Below, one piece after another: positions 24,752 through 34,082 of a stretch of DNA of 64,000 nucleotides (the first letter of the stretch is position 1; the number at the start of each line of letters is the position of its first letter). Below the pieces are notes generated by a model. The model was given only the letters and a program-made list of their open reading frames with translations, was not told the origin of the DNA and did not search any database. This DNA is from Nocardioides hwasunensis (GTDB taxonomy: Bacteria > Actinomycetota > Actinomycetes > Propionibacteriales > Nocardioidaceae), in contig NZ_JACXYY010000003.1 of NCBI RefSeq assembly GCF_014779665.1, positions 434,001 to 498,000 on the forward strand. Reading direction: 5' to 3'. A program made the translations under genes and the position numbers.

Positions 24752-25935
24752 CGGCGCAGGCGGAGGAGACCTGGGACCTCGTCGTGGTCGGCGCCGGACC
24801 GGCCGGCGCGTCGACGGCGCTGGGCGCCCTGGTCGCGGATCCCGGCCTCCGGGTCCTCCTCCTCGACCGCAGCGACTTCCCGCGTGACAAGTCCTGCGGC
24901 GACGGCATCGCCCCCCACGTGCTCGACGTCCTCGCTGAGGTCGGAGTCGCCGACGTGGTGGACGACTGGGCCCCCGTGCGTCACCTCGAGCTGGCCCGCG
25001 GCGACCTCCGCGTGGCGCGAGCGATGCGGCGCGAGGCCCACGTCGTCCCGCGCGAGGTCTTCGACGCCCGCCTGGTGGAGCGTGCCGTCGCCGCAGGTGC
25101 GGTCCTGCGCAGGCACCGGGTCGCCTCCGTCGACACCGACGGGGGCACGCCCCTGGTCTCCGGCCGGCTCGCCGGCCGCGTGGTCGTCGGCGCCGACGGC
25201 GCCCACTCGCTCGTGCGCCGCACCGTCCTGGGCGAGCGGCGGCAGCGCCGCGCGATCGCGATCCGGGGATACGCACCCACGACCGAGGCCGTGCGGGGCC
25301 GGCAGGTCATCCGTTACGGCCTCGGCCGGCACCCGTCCTACGCCTGGGCCTTCGACCGTGGCGACGGCTGGGCCAACGTCGGCTACGGCGAGCTGCTCGC
25401 CCAGGACCACGACGGTGGGTCGCCGAGCAGACGCCTGCTCCTCGACCAGCTCGAGGGGCTGATCCCGGGCTCGGCGAGCACCGGCGGCCAGTGGCGCGGC
25501 CACCACCTCCCGCTGAGCTCGTGGCGGTGGGACCAGCCCGACGGCCCGGTCCTGCTCGTGGGCGATGCCGCCGGGCTGATCAACCCGATGACGGGCGAGG
25601 GCATCTACTACGCAGTCGCCTCGGGCGTCTCGGCCGGTCGCGCGGCGGCCCACTCGATCGCGGACGGGCGCCCCGGCGACGCAGGCGCGCGGCACCGACG
25701 CGACGTCCGCCGCCTGCTCGCCCGGCACCTGCGTCACACCTGGACCGCCTCGCGGCTCTCCGGCTCACCACGCGTCGTCGACGCCGGCATCCGCGCGGCC
25801 GCGCGCGACCAGCACGTCTTCGACACGCTCGTCGAGATCGGGCTGGGCGGGGGCCGGATCGACGCCCGGCTCGCCGGCGGCCTGGTCCGCAGCCTCATCC
25901 GCCCACCCCGCCCCACAGAACCACGAGGTAGCTGA
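24748..25935 (+). CDS. geranylgeranyl-reductase family FAD oxidoreductase
   Basis: This 395-residue flavoprotein belongs to the geranylgeranyl reductase family. It has the FAD loop [28 protein letters not shown] (the family's CxxG-type turn), [13 protein letters not shown] and the hallmark [18 protein letters not shown], close to the FAD-binding end. Such enzymes reduce double bonds in isoprenoid chains such as menaquinone tails and archaeal lipids. ATGA overlap with the prenyltransferase couples them, which suggests it reduces the prenyl group added by that enzyme. Confidence 0.87.
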   Translation: MTAQAEETWDLVVVGAGPAGASTALGALVADPGLRVLLLDRSDFPRDKSCGDGIAPHVLDVLAEVGVADVVDDWAPVRHLELARGDLRVARAMRREAHVVPREVFDARLVERAVAAGAVLRRHRVASVDTDGGTPLVSGRLAGRVVVGADGAHSLVRRTVLGERRQRRAIAIRGYAPTTEAVRGRQVIRYGLGRHPSYAWAFDRGDGWANVGYGELLAQDHDGGSPSRRLLLDQLEGLIPGSASTGGQWRGHHLPLSSWRWDQPDGPVLLVGDAAGLINPMTGEGIYYAVASGVSAGRAAAHSIADGRPGDAGARHRRDVRRLLARHLRHTWTASRLSGSPRVVDAGIRAAARDQHVFDTLVEIGLGGGRIDARLAGGLVRSLIRPPRPTEPRGS

Positions 25936-25936
25936 C

Positions 25937-26992
25937 ATGAGGATCCTGTCCGTCCGCAGCGCCCTGCCCGCCCACTCCCACCCGCAGTCCGAGATCACCG
26001 AGGCCTTCGCCCGGGTCATCTCCGAGCGCAGCCTCGACCACGCCCTCCTCCGGCGCTTCCACGCCCACGCCGGGGTCGAGCGACGCCACACCGTGCTGCC
26101 GCTCGAGGACTACGCCGGGCTCGTCGACTTCGGTCACTCCAACGACCTGTTCATCGAGCACGCAGTGGAGCTCGGCGCGCGGGCGCTGGTCGACGCGCTC
26201 AAGGCCGCCGGTCTCACCCCGTCCGACGTCGACCTCGTGGTGAGCGCGACCGTGACCGGACTCGCCGTGCCCTCGTTGGACGCGCGGATCGCCACCCTGG
26301 TCGGGCTGCGCGAGGACGTCCGCCGGATGCCGCTCGTCGGCCTGGGGTGCGTCGCGGGCGCCGCCGGTCTCGCCCGCGTCCACGACTACCTCCTCGGCCA
26401 CCCCGGGCACGTCGCCGTGCTGGTCGCGGTCGAGCTCTGCTCGCTGACCCTCCAGCGCGACGACGTCTCCGTGCCGAACCTGGTCGCCAGCGGCCTCTTC
26501 GGAGACGGTGCGGCGGCCGTGGTGGCCACGGGCGCCGACGGTCCGCCCGGGACCGTCGAGGTGCTCGACTCCCGCAGCCGGCTCTACCCCGACAGCGAAC
26601 GGACCATGGGCTTCGACGTGGCGGGCAGCGGTCTGCGCATCGTGCTCGACGCCGAGGTGCCGACCCTCGTCGAGCGCCACCTGCGCGGTGACGTCGACGG
26701 CTTCCTCGCCGACCACGGCCTCACCCGCACCGACATCGGCTGGTGGGTCTGCCACCCCGGGGGCCCGAAGGTCATCGAGGCCCTCGAGTCGGCGCTCGAG
26801 ATCCCACGGGAGGCTGTCCGCCTCACGTGGGAGTCGCTGGCACGAGTCGGCAACCTGTCGTCGGTCTCGGTGCTGCACGTCCTGGAGGACACCCTGCGGG
26901 ACCGGCCGCCGACACCCGGCACGTACGGCATGCTGCTCGCCATGGGACCGGGATTCTGCTCCGAGCTGGTGCTCCTGCGGGCGGCCTCGTGA
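25937..26992 (+). CDS. type III polyketide synthase
   Basis: This 351-residue protein is a chalcone-synthase-like type III PKS. The triad is complete: Cys138 in [12 protein letters not shown], His273 in VCHPGGPK and Asn306 in RVGNLSSVS. The usual GFGPG-like lid appears as AMGPGFCSE near the C-terminus. It should condense an acyl starter with malonyl-CoA units to an alkylresorcinol, alkylpyrone or similar ring. Bacterial relatives next to an ICMT-like methyltransferase and an FAD hydroxylase (srsABC in Streptomyces griseus) make methoxylated alkylresorcinols and quinones. It starts one base after the previous gene. Confidence 0.92.
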   Translation: MRILSVRSALPAHSHPQSEITEAFARVISERSLDHALLRRFHAHAGVERRHTVLPLEDYAGLVDFGHSNDLFIEHAVELGARALVDALKAAGLTPSDVDLVVSATVTGLAVPSLDARIATLVGLREDVRRMPLVGLGCVAGAAGLARVHDYLLGHPGHVAVLVAVELCSLTLQRDDVSVPNLVASGLFGDGAAAVVATGADGPPGTVEVLDSRSRLYPDSERTMGFDVAGSGLRIVLDAEVPTLVERHLRGDVDGFLADHGLTRTDIGWWVCHPGGPKVIEALESALEIPREAVRLTWESLARVGNLSSVSVLHVLEDTLRDRPPTPGTYGMLLAMGPGFCSELVLLRAAS

Positions 26993-27531
26993 CGGGGCTG
27001 CTGGCCTTCACCGTCCTCGTCGCGCTGGTCGGCCTCGAGCGCGTCGCCGAGCTCGTCGTGTCGGTGCGCAACGCCGCCTGGAGCAAGGCGCGTGGGGGCA
27101 TCGAGAGCGGACAGGGCCACTTCCCCTTCATGGTCGTGCTCCACACCGGCCTGCTCGTCGGCGCGCTCGTCGAGGCGTGGGTACGCCGACCGGACGTGGC
27201 GCCCGTCCTCGCCTGGTCGATGCTCGCGCTGGTCCTGGCCTCGCAGGCGCTGCGCTGGTGGTGCATCGCCTCCCTCGGTCGGCGGTGGAACACCCGCGTC
27301 ATCGTCGTACCCGGCCTGCCGCCGGTGGTCTCCGGTCCCTATCGCCTGGTGCGGCACCCCAACTACGTGGCCGTGGTCGTCGAGGGGGTGGCACTGCCGC
27401 TGGTGCACGCGGCCTGGACGACGGCCCTGGTCTTCACCGTGCTCAACGCCGGGCTCCTCGCCGTCCGGATCCGAGCCGAGGACGCCGCCCTCGAGACGTT
27501 GCCCCGCAGCACCGAGGTCGAGCATGCATGA
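26989..27531 (+). CDS. isoprenylcysteine carboxylmethyltransferase-like membrane methyltransferase
   Basis: This 180-residue membrane protein is in the ICMT family: four hydrophobic segments, [14 protein letters not shown] and the SAM-binding hallmark [20 protein letters not shown] near residue 112. Bacterial ICMT-like enzymes next to a type III PKS, such as SrsB, O-methylate the alkylresorcinol hydroxyl. The GTG at 26989 overlaps the PKS stop by four bases, and its own stop overlaps the next gene by eight bases. The position argues for a role in the same pathway. Confidence 0.85.
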   Translation: MTGLLAFTVLVALVGLERVAELVVSVRNAAWSKARGGIESGQGHFPFMVVLHTGLLVGALVEAWVRRPDVAPVLAWSMLALVLASQALRWWCIASLGRRWNTRVIVVPGLPPVVSGPYRLVRHPNYVAVVVEGVALPLVHAAWTTALVFTVLNAGLLAVRIRAEDAALETLPRSTEVEHA

Positions 27532-28561
27532 CCTCGTGATCGCCGGCGGTGGTCCGGTCGGGATGGCCGCCGCACTCCACGCGCACCGGCTCGGCCTCGA
27601 CGTCGTCGTCCACGAGCCGCGCACCGGCCCCGTCGACAAGGCCTGCGGCGAAGGACTGATGCCCGGCGCCGTGGCCGAGCTGCTCGCCCTCGGCGTCGAT
27701 CCGCCCGGACGTCTCCTCTCGGGCATCCACTACGTCGACGCCGTCGCCGAGGCGCAGGTGAGCGCCACCTTCACCACCGGGCCGGGCCGCGGGGTGCGTC
27801 GCACGACGCTGCACGAGGCCCTGGCCTCCGGGCTCGCCGACGCCGGCATCGAGGTCGACCGCCGTCCCGTGCAGGCCGTCGAGGACCGCGGCACGCACGT
27901 GGTCGTCGAGGGCCGACGCACGCGCTACCTGGTCGCGGCCGACGGCCTGCACTCCCCCGTGCGCCGGCTCCTCGACCTCGAGGTCCCGTCCCGCGGCCGC
28001 CGGCGGTTCGGTCTGCGCGCCCACGTGGAGCAGCCACCCTGGACGTCGTTCGTCGAGGTCCACTGGTCCCACCGGGCGGAGGCCTACGTGACGCCGGTGG
28101 CCGACGACCTCGTCGGCGTCGCGGTGCTGACCGCGCCGGGTCTCCGCTTCGAGGACCTGATGGGCGACTTCCCGCTGCTTCGCGAGCGCCTCACCGGACC
28201 GCGGACCAGGGTGATGGGCGCCGGTCCCCTGCGCCAGCGCGCCCGAGCCCGGTCCGCGGGCCGGGTGCTGCTCGTCGGCGACGCCGGCGGCTACGTCGAC
28301 GCGCTGACGGGCGAGGGCATCGCACTGGGCCTCGCGCAGGCGCGGGTCGCCGTGGAGTGCATCGCCTTCGGCCGACCGCAGCGCTACGACCGCGTCGTTC
28401 GACGTCTCGGCGCGCGTCACGAGCTGCTCACCCACCTGCTGCTGCGGGCCACCGCGCAGCCCGCCCTGCGCCGACGGCTCGTCCCGGCCGCCGCCCGGCT
28501 GCCGTCCGTCTTCGATGCCGCCGTCAACCAGCTGGCCCGACCTGTGGGGAGAACCGCATGA
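27524..28561 (+). CDS. FAD-dependent aromatic hydroxylase/oxidoreductase
   Basis: This 345-residue protein has the group A flavoprotein layout: VIAGGGPVGMAAALHAHRLG at the N-terminus, DKACGEGLMPGAVAEL, the AADGLHSPVRRLL (DG) motif and GDAGGYVDALTGEGIALG for FAD ribityl binding. It resembles UbiH-type monooxygenases and the geranylgeranyl-reductase group; the DG motif and its place after PKS and methyltransferase fit a ring hydroxylase turning the resorcinol toward a quinone, as SrsC does. The ATG at 27524 lies inside the end of the methyltransferase gene. Confidence 0.82.
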   Translation: MHDLVIAGGGPVGMAAALHAHRLGLDVVVHEPRTGPVDKACGEGLMPGAVAELLALGVDPPGRLLSGIHYVDAVAEAQVSATFTTGPGRGVRRTTLHEALASGLADAGIEVDRRPVQAVEDRGTHVVVEGRRTRYLVAADGLHSPVRRLLDLEVPSRGRRRFGLRAHVEQPPWTSFVEVHWSHRAEAYVTPVADDLVGVAVLTAPGLRFEDLMGDFPLLRERLTGPRTRVMGAGPLRQRARARSAGRVLLVGDAGGYVDALTGEGIALGLAQARVAVECIAFGRPQRYDRVVRRLGARHELLTHLLLRATAQPALRRRLVPAAARLPSVFDAAVNQLARPVGRTA

Positions 28562-29136
28562 CCGAGCTCGTGATCCTGCTCGACGAGGACGGGCGGGCGG
28601 TGGGCACCGAGGACAAGGCGCTCGTGCACCACGCCGACACGCCGCTGCACCTGGCGTTCTCCTGCTACCTCCTCGACGCCGACGGCCGGGTGCTGGTGAC
28701 GCAGCGAGCGACCCACAAGCGGACCTTCCCAGGCATCTGGACCAACAGCTGCTGCGGTCACCCCGCTCCCGGCGAGGCCCTCGAGGACGCCGTGCGCCGC
28801 CGCATGCAGCAGGAGCTCGGCACGACCCCGCGCGACCTGCGGCTCGTGCTGCCCCGCTTCCGCTACCGGGCCGAGCAGGACGGTGTGGTGGAGAACGAGA
28901 TGTGCCCGGTGTTCGTCGCCGTCGCCGGCGGACCGCTCACCGTCGACCCGGACGAGGTCGGCGCCGTCAGCTGGGAGCCCTGGCCGGACTTCCGCGAGGC
29001 CGTGCTGAGTGGCGCGAGGCAGGTCTCGCCCTGGTGCCGGGAGCAGGTGGCGCAGCTGCCCACCGACCTGCGTGCCGTCGGTCCGGCACGCGACGAGGAC
29101 CTCCCGCCGGCTGCTGTGCACGGTGGTCCGGCCTGA
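28558..29136 (+). CDS. idi: isopentenyl-diphosphate delta-isomerase, type 1
   Basis: This 192-residue Nudix-fold enzyme interconverts IPP and DMAPP. The active-site Cys is in TNSCCGHPAPGE, the Nudix-like helix is ALEDAVRRRMQQELG, and the catalytic Glu sits in GVVENEMCPVFVAV; HLAFSCYLLD and TQRATHKRTFPGIW bind substrate. Length is normal for the type 1 family. It overlaps the flavoprotein stop as ATGA and closes the cluster, where it would adjust the IPP/DMAPP pool for the prenyl donor used by the UbiA enzyme. Confidence 0.92.
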   Translation: MTELVILLDEDGRAVGTEDKALVHHADTPLHLAFSCYLLDADGRVLVTQRATHKRTFPGIWTNSCCGHPAPGEALEDAVRRRMQQELGTTPRDLRLVLPRFRYRAEQDGVVENEMCPVFVAVAGGPLTVDPDEVGAVSWEPWPDFREAVLSGARQVSPWCREQVAQLPTDLRAVGPARDEDLPPAAVHGGPA

Positions 29137-29230
29137 GCCGTTCGGAGCCGACCCGGCACTCCTCGTCGGGGTGGGGACAGGACGCGCACTCCGCGCTTGA
29201 CTCGAAGGACGTCAACAAGAGGAGAACCCC

Positions 29231-29725
29231 ATGGCACAGCAGGAGGACGACCGCGCCAAGGTCGTCGAGCTCGTCGGCCGAGCGACGTCGGCGATGCTCA
29301 CCACGATGACCGCGGACGGCGACCACGTCAGCCGGCCCATGGCCGTGCAGGAGATGGAGTTCGACGGCGACCTGTGGTTCTTCACCTACGACGACTCCCC
29401 CAAGGCGCAGCAGATCGCCGCGCACCCGAAGGTCAACGTGGCGCTGGCGAACGACAGCAAGAGCGAGTGGACGTCGATCGCCGGCACCGCCGAGGTCGTG
29501 CACGACCGGACCAAGGCCGAGGAGCTGTGGTCCAAGCCGCTGGAGGCCTGGTTCCCCGACGGGCTCGAGACCCCCGGACTGTGCCTGCTGAAGGTGCACG
29601 GCGACACGGCCGAGTTCTGGGACGCCTCCTCGAGCAAGGCCCGCCAGCTGCTCGGGATGGTCAAGGCCATCCGCAACGACGACCCGGACGAGTTCCCCTC
29701 GGACAACCGCACCGTCGAGCTCTGA
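29231..29725 (+). CDS. pyridoxamine 5'-phosphate oxidase-like (general stress) flavoprotein
   Basis: This 164-residue protein matches the general-stress group of the PNPOx-like split-barrel fold. MLTTMTADGDHVSRPMAVQ and LWFFTYDDSPKAQQIAAHP are the family's flavin- and dimer-forming segments. Members bind FMN or F420 and often respond to stress; the substrate is unknown. The ATG at 29231 has a good AGAGGAGA eight bases upstream. Upstream TTGACTCGAAGG (29198-29209) may be part of a promoter. It ends at a strong terminator. Confidence 0.85.
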   Translation: MAQQEDDRAKVVELVGRATSAMLTTMTADGDHVSRPMAVQEMEFDGDLWFFTYDDSPKAQQIAAHPKVNVALANDSKSEWTSIAGTAEVVHDRTKAEELWSKPLEAWFPDGLETPGLCLLKVHGDTAEFWDASSSKARQLLGMVKAIRNDDPDEFPSDNRTVEL

Positions 29726-29732
29726 GCGCGAG

Positions 29733-29773
29733 GCCCCGGCCGCTCCCTGCCACCGGGCGGGCGCGGCCGGGGC
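29733..29773. terminator. bidirectional terminator
   Basis: GCCCCGGCCGC (29733-29743) and GCGGCCGGGGC (29763-29773) form a perfect 11-base-pair stem with a 19-base loop between two converging genes. It can end transcripts from both. Confidence 0.75.
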
Positions 29774-29785
29774 GCCCGGCACGGG

Positions 29786-30970
29786 TCAGGGCTTCAGCAC
29801 GACCTTGAGGCACCCGTCCGCCTTGTCGCGGAAGGTCTCGTAGAGCTCGGGGGCGTGCTCGAGCGGGGCACGGTGCGTGGCGAGCGACTCCAGTCCGAGG
29901 ACGTCCTCCTCCTGCGACACGATCTCCAGGAGCTCGTCGGTCCACTGCTTCACGTGGCACTGCCCCATGCGCAGGGTCAGGCCCTTGTCGAACATCGTCA
30001 TCATCGGCAGCGGGTCGGCCATGCCGCCGTAGACACCGCTGATCGACACCGTCCCGCCGCGGCGGACGGCGTCGAACGCCGTCAGGAGGGCGTCGAGCCG
30101 GTCGATGCCGACCTTCTCGATGGCCGCCCGGGCGATCGGCTTGGGCAGCCTGCTCGCAGCACTGATGGCCGTGGCGGCGACCGGGTTGCCGTGGGCCTCC
30201 ATGCCGACGGCCTCGAGCACGCCGTCGGCCCCTCGCCCGTCGGTGAGATCTCGTACGGCGTCCGCGACGTCCGGCACCTCGCTCAGGTCGATCGTGGTCG
30301 CACCGGCGGCGCGGGCGGTGGCCAGACGCTCGGGGACGAGGTCGACGGCGATCACGTCGGTGATGCCCCGCAGCTTGGCGGAGCGGACCGCGAGCTGACC
30401 GACCGGTCCCAGCCCCAGCACCACCAGCGAGCCGCCCTCGGGCACGTCGGCGTAGTCCACTCCCTGCCACGCGGTCGGCAGGATGTCGGAGAGGTAGAGG
30501 TAGCGCTCGTCCGCGCCCTCCGTCGGGACCTTGACGGGGCCGAAGTCGGCGTGCGGCACGCGGACCAGCTCGGCCTGGCCGCCCGGCACGGCGCCGTAGA
30601 GGCTGGTGTAGCCGAAGAGGCTGGCACCCTTGCCCTGGTCGACGTTCTGCGTCGTCTCGCACTGGGCGAAGAGCCCCCGGCTGCACATCCAGCAGTGCCC
30701 GCAGGAGATGTTGAACGGCACCACGACGCGGTCGCCCACCTCGAGCCCGGTCACCGCGCTGCCCACCTCCTCCACGATGCCCATGAACTCGTGGCCGAGG
30801 ATGTCGCCGGGCACCAGGTAGGGCGCCAGCACGCCGTAGAGGTGGAGGTCCGAGCCGCAGATCGCGGTGGAGGTCACCCGGACCACCGCGTCGGTGGGCT
30901 GCTCAATGCGTGGGTCGGGCACCTCCTCGACCGCGACGTCGTTGAGTCCCTGCCAGGTGAGTGCCTTCAT
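29786..30970 (-). CDS. zinc-dependent alcohol dehydrogenase family protein
   Basis: This 394-residue medium-chain dehydrogenase has the catalytic zinc ligands in STAICGSDLHLYG and GDILGHEFMGIVEEVG, the structural zinc loop CGHCWMCSRGLFAQC, and the NAD loop VVLGLGPVGQLAVR ending in VIAVDLVPERL. The subgroup is close to glutathione-independent formaldehyde dehydrogenase-like and threonine dehydrogenase-like proteins of actinobacteria. The ATG at 30970 is preceded by a GAGGA site; the upstream frame to 31033 adds only promoter. The alcohol substrate is not predictable. Confidence 0.88.
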   Translation of the reverse strand: MKALTWQGLNDVAVEEVPDPRIEQPTDAVVRVTSTAICGSDLHLYGVLAPYLVPGDILGHEFMGIVEEVGSAVTGLEVGDRVVVPFNISCGHCWMCSRGLFAQCETTQNVDQGKGASLFGYTSLYGAVPGGQAELVRVPHADFGPVKVPTEGADERYLYLSDILPTAWQGVDYADVPEGGSLVVLGLGPVGQLAVRSAKLRGITDVIAVDLVPERLATARAAGATTIDLSEVPDVADAVRDLTDGRGADGVLEAVGMEAHGNPVAATAISAASRLPKPIARAAIEKVGIDRLDALLTAFDAVRRGGTVSISGVYGGMADPLPMMTMFDKGLTLRMGQCHVKQWTDELLEIVSQEEDVLGLESLATHRAPLEHAPELYETFRDKADGCLKVVLKP

Positions 30971-31039
30971 GTCCTCGAACGTGACACGTCGATCCGGCCT
31001 GCGCACCACCCCCATGGGCTGCCTGGCAGACACCCGTCA

Positions 31040-31079
31040 CCCTTGGGGTGGTGGCTCGACGACCCGCCCTCGTTACCGT
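31040..31079 (+). promoter_or_regulatory. promoter with CCCTTGGGGTG element and TACCGT -10
   Basis: CCCTTGGGGTG (31040-31050) and TACCGT (31074-31079) precede the SRPBCC-SDR-flavoprotein operon. The same pair with the same 34-base start-to-start spacing occurs before katE. The first element lies just upstream of where a -35 should be and may bind a shared regulator or sigma factor. Confidence 0.4.
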
Positions 31080-31108
31080 GGACAGTTCCCCAGCGTCAGG
31101 ACTGCTCC

Positions 31109-31543
31109 GTGACCGAGAACCACCGCCTCATCCACGCCACTCCAGACCAGGTGTGGGACGTGATCAGCGACGGCTGGCTCTATCCACTGTGGGTCGTGGG
31201 TGCAGCCCGGATGCGGGACGTCGACGAGTCCTGGCCAGATGTGGGGAGCAAGCTGCACCACTCCGTCGGCAGCTGGCCGCTGCTCCTCGACGACGAGACC
31301 GAGGTCGTCGACGCGACCCCGGGACGATCCATCACCCTGCGCGCCCGGGCGTGGCCGGCGGGTGAGGCTCGGGTGCACCTCCGGCTCGACGCCTCCGGGG
31401 TCGACACCGACGTGCGGATCGACGAGGTGCCTGTCTCCGGCCCGGCTGCCCTGATGCCACCGCCGCTGCACGCACCAGCCTTGAAGTGGCGCAACTCCGA
31501 GACGCTGCGTCGCCTCGCCTTCGTCGCCGAGAACCGCTCGTGA
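31109..31543 (+). CDS. SRPBCC (START-like) family protein
   Basis: This 144-residue protein has the helix-grip fold of SRPBCC proteins: HRLIHATPDQVWDVISDGWL at the start, a series of amphipathic strands (GSWPLLLDDETEVVDATPG, ARVHLRLDASG) and a long C-terminal helix ending RRLAFVAENRS. Such proteins bind hydrophobic ligands or act as cyclases/lipid carriers; ligand unknown. The GTG at 31109 begins the family's usual N-terminus. It overlaps the SDR start as GTGA and is the first gene of a three-gene operon. Confidence 0.8.
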   Translation: MTENHRLIHATPDQVWDVISDGWLYPLWVVGAARMRDVDESWPDVGSKLHHSVGSWPLLLDDETEVVDATPGRSITLRARAWPAGEARVHLRLDASGVDTDVRIDEVPVSGPAALMPPPLHAPALKWRNSETLRRLAFVAENRS

Positions 31544-32478
31544 GCACCCCGCGGGTGGTCCTGGTGACCGGTGCGTCCAGCGGCATCGGCGAGGCCACGG
31601 CGCGCGCCGCTGCGTCGCGCGGGGACCACGTCGTGCTGCTGGCCCGCGGCGAGCCCAGCCTCGAGAGGGTGGCCGAGGACTGCCGGCAGCGGGGAGCCGC
31701 GAGCACGCTGGTGCTGCCCACCGACGTTGCGGACGACGACGGCGTACGTGCGGCGGTCACGGCTGCCGTCGCGCGGCACGGTCGGCTCGACATCGTCGTC
31801 GGCTGCGCCGGCGTGGTCGCCTACGGCCGCATCCAGGACGTGCCGGTCGAGGTGTTCGACCGGGTGCTGGACACGAACCTGCACGGGTCGGCGAACCTGG
31901 CCCGCCACGTGGTGCCAGTGATGCGCGACCAGGGCACCGGCAGCCTGGTGCTCGTCGGCTCGCTCATCGGTCACCTGGCCGTGCCGGACATGTCGGCCTA
32001 CGTCCTGAGCAAGTGGGGCGTGCGCGTGCTGGTGCGGCAGCTCCGCGTGGACAACCGGGACCGCCCCGGTCTCACCTTCGGCTACGTCGCCCCGGGCGGC
32101 GTGGACACGCCCATCTACCGGCAGGCAGCGACGTACGGCGACTCGGTGGGCCGCCCGCCGTTCCCGGTCGTCACCCCTGAGCGGGTCGCGGCACGCGCGC
32201 TCGCCGTGGCGGACCGGCCGTGGCTGCCCAGCCAGGTCGGCGCCGCCAACGAGATCATCAAGCTCGGCTACACCGCCCTTCCGTGGGCGTACGACCGGCT
32301 CGTCGGGCCGCTCTTCCGGGTGATCGCCCAGGACCTGGTGGCTCCGGTGACGCACGGGCCGGGCAACGTGCTGGAGCCCGACCAGCGGCTGAACGCCCTG
32401 AGGGGCGACCAGGGCAACGCGCTCGTCGCGGTGGCTCGCAACGTGCGCGAGGTCGTCCGCCGTCGCACCGGGAGATGA
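31540..32478 (+). CDS. short-chain dehydrogenase/reductase
   Basis: This 312-residue SDR has TGASSGIGEATARAAA for the cofactor, LDIVVGCAGVVAYG (NAG-like motif altered to CAG), the catalytic Ser in LVGSLIGHLA and YVLSKWGV for Tyr and Lys. A C-terminal extension of about 70 residues beyond a classical SDR carries AANEIIKLGYTALPWAYDRL, a likely membrane-associated segment. It sits between an SRPBCC protein and a phytoene-desaturase-like flavoprotein, suggesting lipid or isoprenoid metabolism. The substrate is not predictable. Confidence 0.87.
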   Translation: MSTPRVVLVTGASSGIGEATARAAASRGDHVVLLARGEPSLERVAEDCRQRGAASTLVLPTDVADDDGVRAAVTAAVARHGRLDIVVGCAGVVAYGRIQDVPVEVFDRVLDTNLHGSANLARHVVPVMRDQGTGSLVLVGSLIGHLAVPDMSAYVLSKWGVRVLVRQLRVDNRDRPGLTFGYVAPGGVDTPIYRQAATYGDSVGRPPFPVVTPERVAARALAVADRPWLPSQVGAANEIIKLGYTALPWAYDRLVGPLFRVIAQDLVAPVTHGPGNVLEPDQRLNALRGDQGNALVAVARNVREVVRRRTGR

Positions 32479-32479
32479 C

Positions 32480-34078
32480 ATGAGCTGGGACGCCGTCGTC
32501 GTCGGGGCCGGTCCCAACGGACTGGTCGCCGCCAACCGGCTGCTGGACGCCGGATGGGCGGTCCTGCTGCTCGAGGCCCAGCCCACCGTCGGCGGCGCCG
32601 TGCGCAGCGACCGTGACGTCCACCCCGACTTCGTGCACGACACCTTCAGCGCGTTCTACCCCTTGGCCGCGTCGTCGCCGACCATCGCGTCCTTCGACCT
32701 CGCCGAGCACGGACTGGAGTGGAGCCACGCGCCGTCGGTCCTCGGTCATCCCCTGCGCGACGGCAGCTGGGCGGTGCTGCACCGCGAGCGAACAGCGACC
32801 GCGGCGGGCCTCGACGAGCTGCACCCCGGGGACGGCGAGGCCTGGCTCGAGCTGTGCGCGCAGTGGGACCGCATCGGGCCGCACCTCGTCGGGAGCCTGC
32901 TGACGCCGTTCCCCCCGGTGCGCAGCGGCGTGGCCCTCCTGTCCGCGCTCCGCACGGCCGGTGGCCTCGACACGGTCCGGATGCTGCTGACCCCGATGGT
33001 CGACCTCGCACGTGAGCGCTTCGGCGGCGAGGCGGCCCGGGTCCTGCTCGCGGGCAACGCCGGGCACGCCGACATCCCGCTCGAGGCGCCCGGGTCGGGT
33101 CTGATGGGACTGCTGCTGGCCATGATGGGACAGACGGTCGGCTTCCCGGTCCCGTGCGGCGGTGCCGGTGAGCTGACCGGCGCGCTGGCGCGGCGCTTCG
33201 TCGCGAACGGCGGCACGATCCGCACGGACGCCGAGGTGACCGGGATCCAGGTGCGCGACGGTCGGGCGCACACGGTCGTCACCGCCGACGGTGAGGGGCA
33301 TCGTGCGATCCGCGCCGTCGTCGCCGACGTCCTCGCCCCGGCGCTGTACACGCGGTTGCTCGATCCCGCTGTGCTGCCCGGCCGGGTCCTCCGGTCGATG
33401 CAGCGGTTCGAGCTGGACCCCGGGACGGTCAAGGTCGACTGGGCACTCGACCGGCAGGTGCCGTGGACCGACGGTCCGGAGCTCGCCAGCGGGACCGTCC
33501 ACATCGCCGACGACGTGCGGGACATGTCGGAGGCGCTGGCGCAGGTCCGTGCCGGCGCCGTCCCGGCCAAGCCCTTCATGCTCACCGGCCAGATGACCAC
33601 CGCGGACCCGACCCGCTCCCCCGGCGGCACCGAGTCGTTCTGGGCCTACTCCCACGTGCCTCAGGAGACCGGGCACGACGCCGGCGACGGCGGCATCACG
33701 GGTCGCTGGGACCGCGACGACTGCGAGCGCTTCGCCGACCGGATGCAGGCCCGGCTCGAGGAGGTGGCACCCGGGTTCGGCTCCCGGATCCTCGCTCGCC
33801 GGGTCCTGGGCCCGCGCGAGCTCGAGGCCCGCGACGCCAACCTCGCGGGTGGGGCGCTCAACGGAGGGACCGCCCAGCTCCAGCAGCAGCTGGTCTTCCG
33901 TCCCGTGCCCGGGCTGGGCCGGGCCGAGACCCCGGTGAAGGCGCTCTACCTCGGATCGGCGTCGGCGCACCCGGGCGGCGGCGTGCACGGCGCGTGCGGC
34001 GACAACGCCGCCCGCGCGGCCCTCGCCCACGACCGGGTCGACCGGCTCGTGCCGTGGCGGGCCGCCCGGCCGGTGTGA
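32480..34078 (+). CDS. phytoene-desaturase-like NAD(P)/FAD oxidoreductase
   Basis: This 532-residue flavoprotein has the Rossmann FAD loop VVVGAGPNGLVAANRLL, the VGGAVRSDRDV motif after it, and a C-terminal YLGSASAHPGGGVHGACG that binds the isoalloxazine. It is of the NAD(P)/FAD-dependent, phytoene-desaturase-like type (CrtI/pyridine nucleotide-disulfide-like), whose members desaturate or isomerise polyenes or other lipids. The first ATG is one base after the SDR stop. No crtB or other carotenoid gene is nearby, so I would not call it a carotenoid gene. Confidence 0.85.
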   Translation: MSWDAVVVGAGPNGLVAANRLLDAGWAVLLLEAQPTVGGAVRSDRDVHPDFVHDTFSAFYPLAASSPTIASFDLAEHGLEWSHAPSVLGHPLRDGSWAVLHRERTATAAGLDELHPGDGEAWLELCAQWDRIGPHLVGSLLTPFPPVRSGVALLSALRTAGGLDTVRMLLTPMVDLARERFGGEAARVLLAGNAGHADIPLEAPGSGLMGLLLAMMGQTVGFPVPCGGAGELTGALARRFVANGGTIRTDAEVTGIQVRDGRAHTVVTADGEGHRAIRAVVADVLAPALYTRLLDPAVLPGRVLRSMQRFELDPGTVKVDWALDRQVPWTDGPELASGTVHIADDVRDMSEALAQVRAGAVPAKPFMLTGQMTTADPTRSPGGTESFWAYSHVPQETGHDAGDGGITGRWDRDDCERFADRMQARLEEVAPGFGSRILARRVLGPRELEARDANLAGGALNGGTAQLQQQLVFRPVPGLGRAETPVKALYLGSASAHPGGGVHGACGDNAARAALAHDRVDRLVPWRAARPV

Positions 34079-34082
34079 CCGG

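Noticed and set aside
32480-34078. A carotenoid pathway gene (crtI)
   Set aside because: The protein is phytoene-desaturase-like but no other carotenoid gene is nearby, and the partners are an SRPBCC protein and an SDR, so a specific carotenoid role is unsupported.
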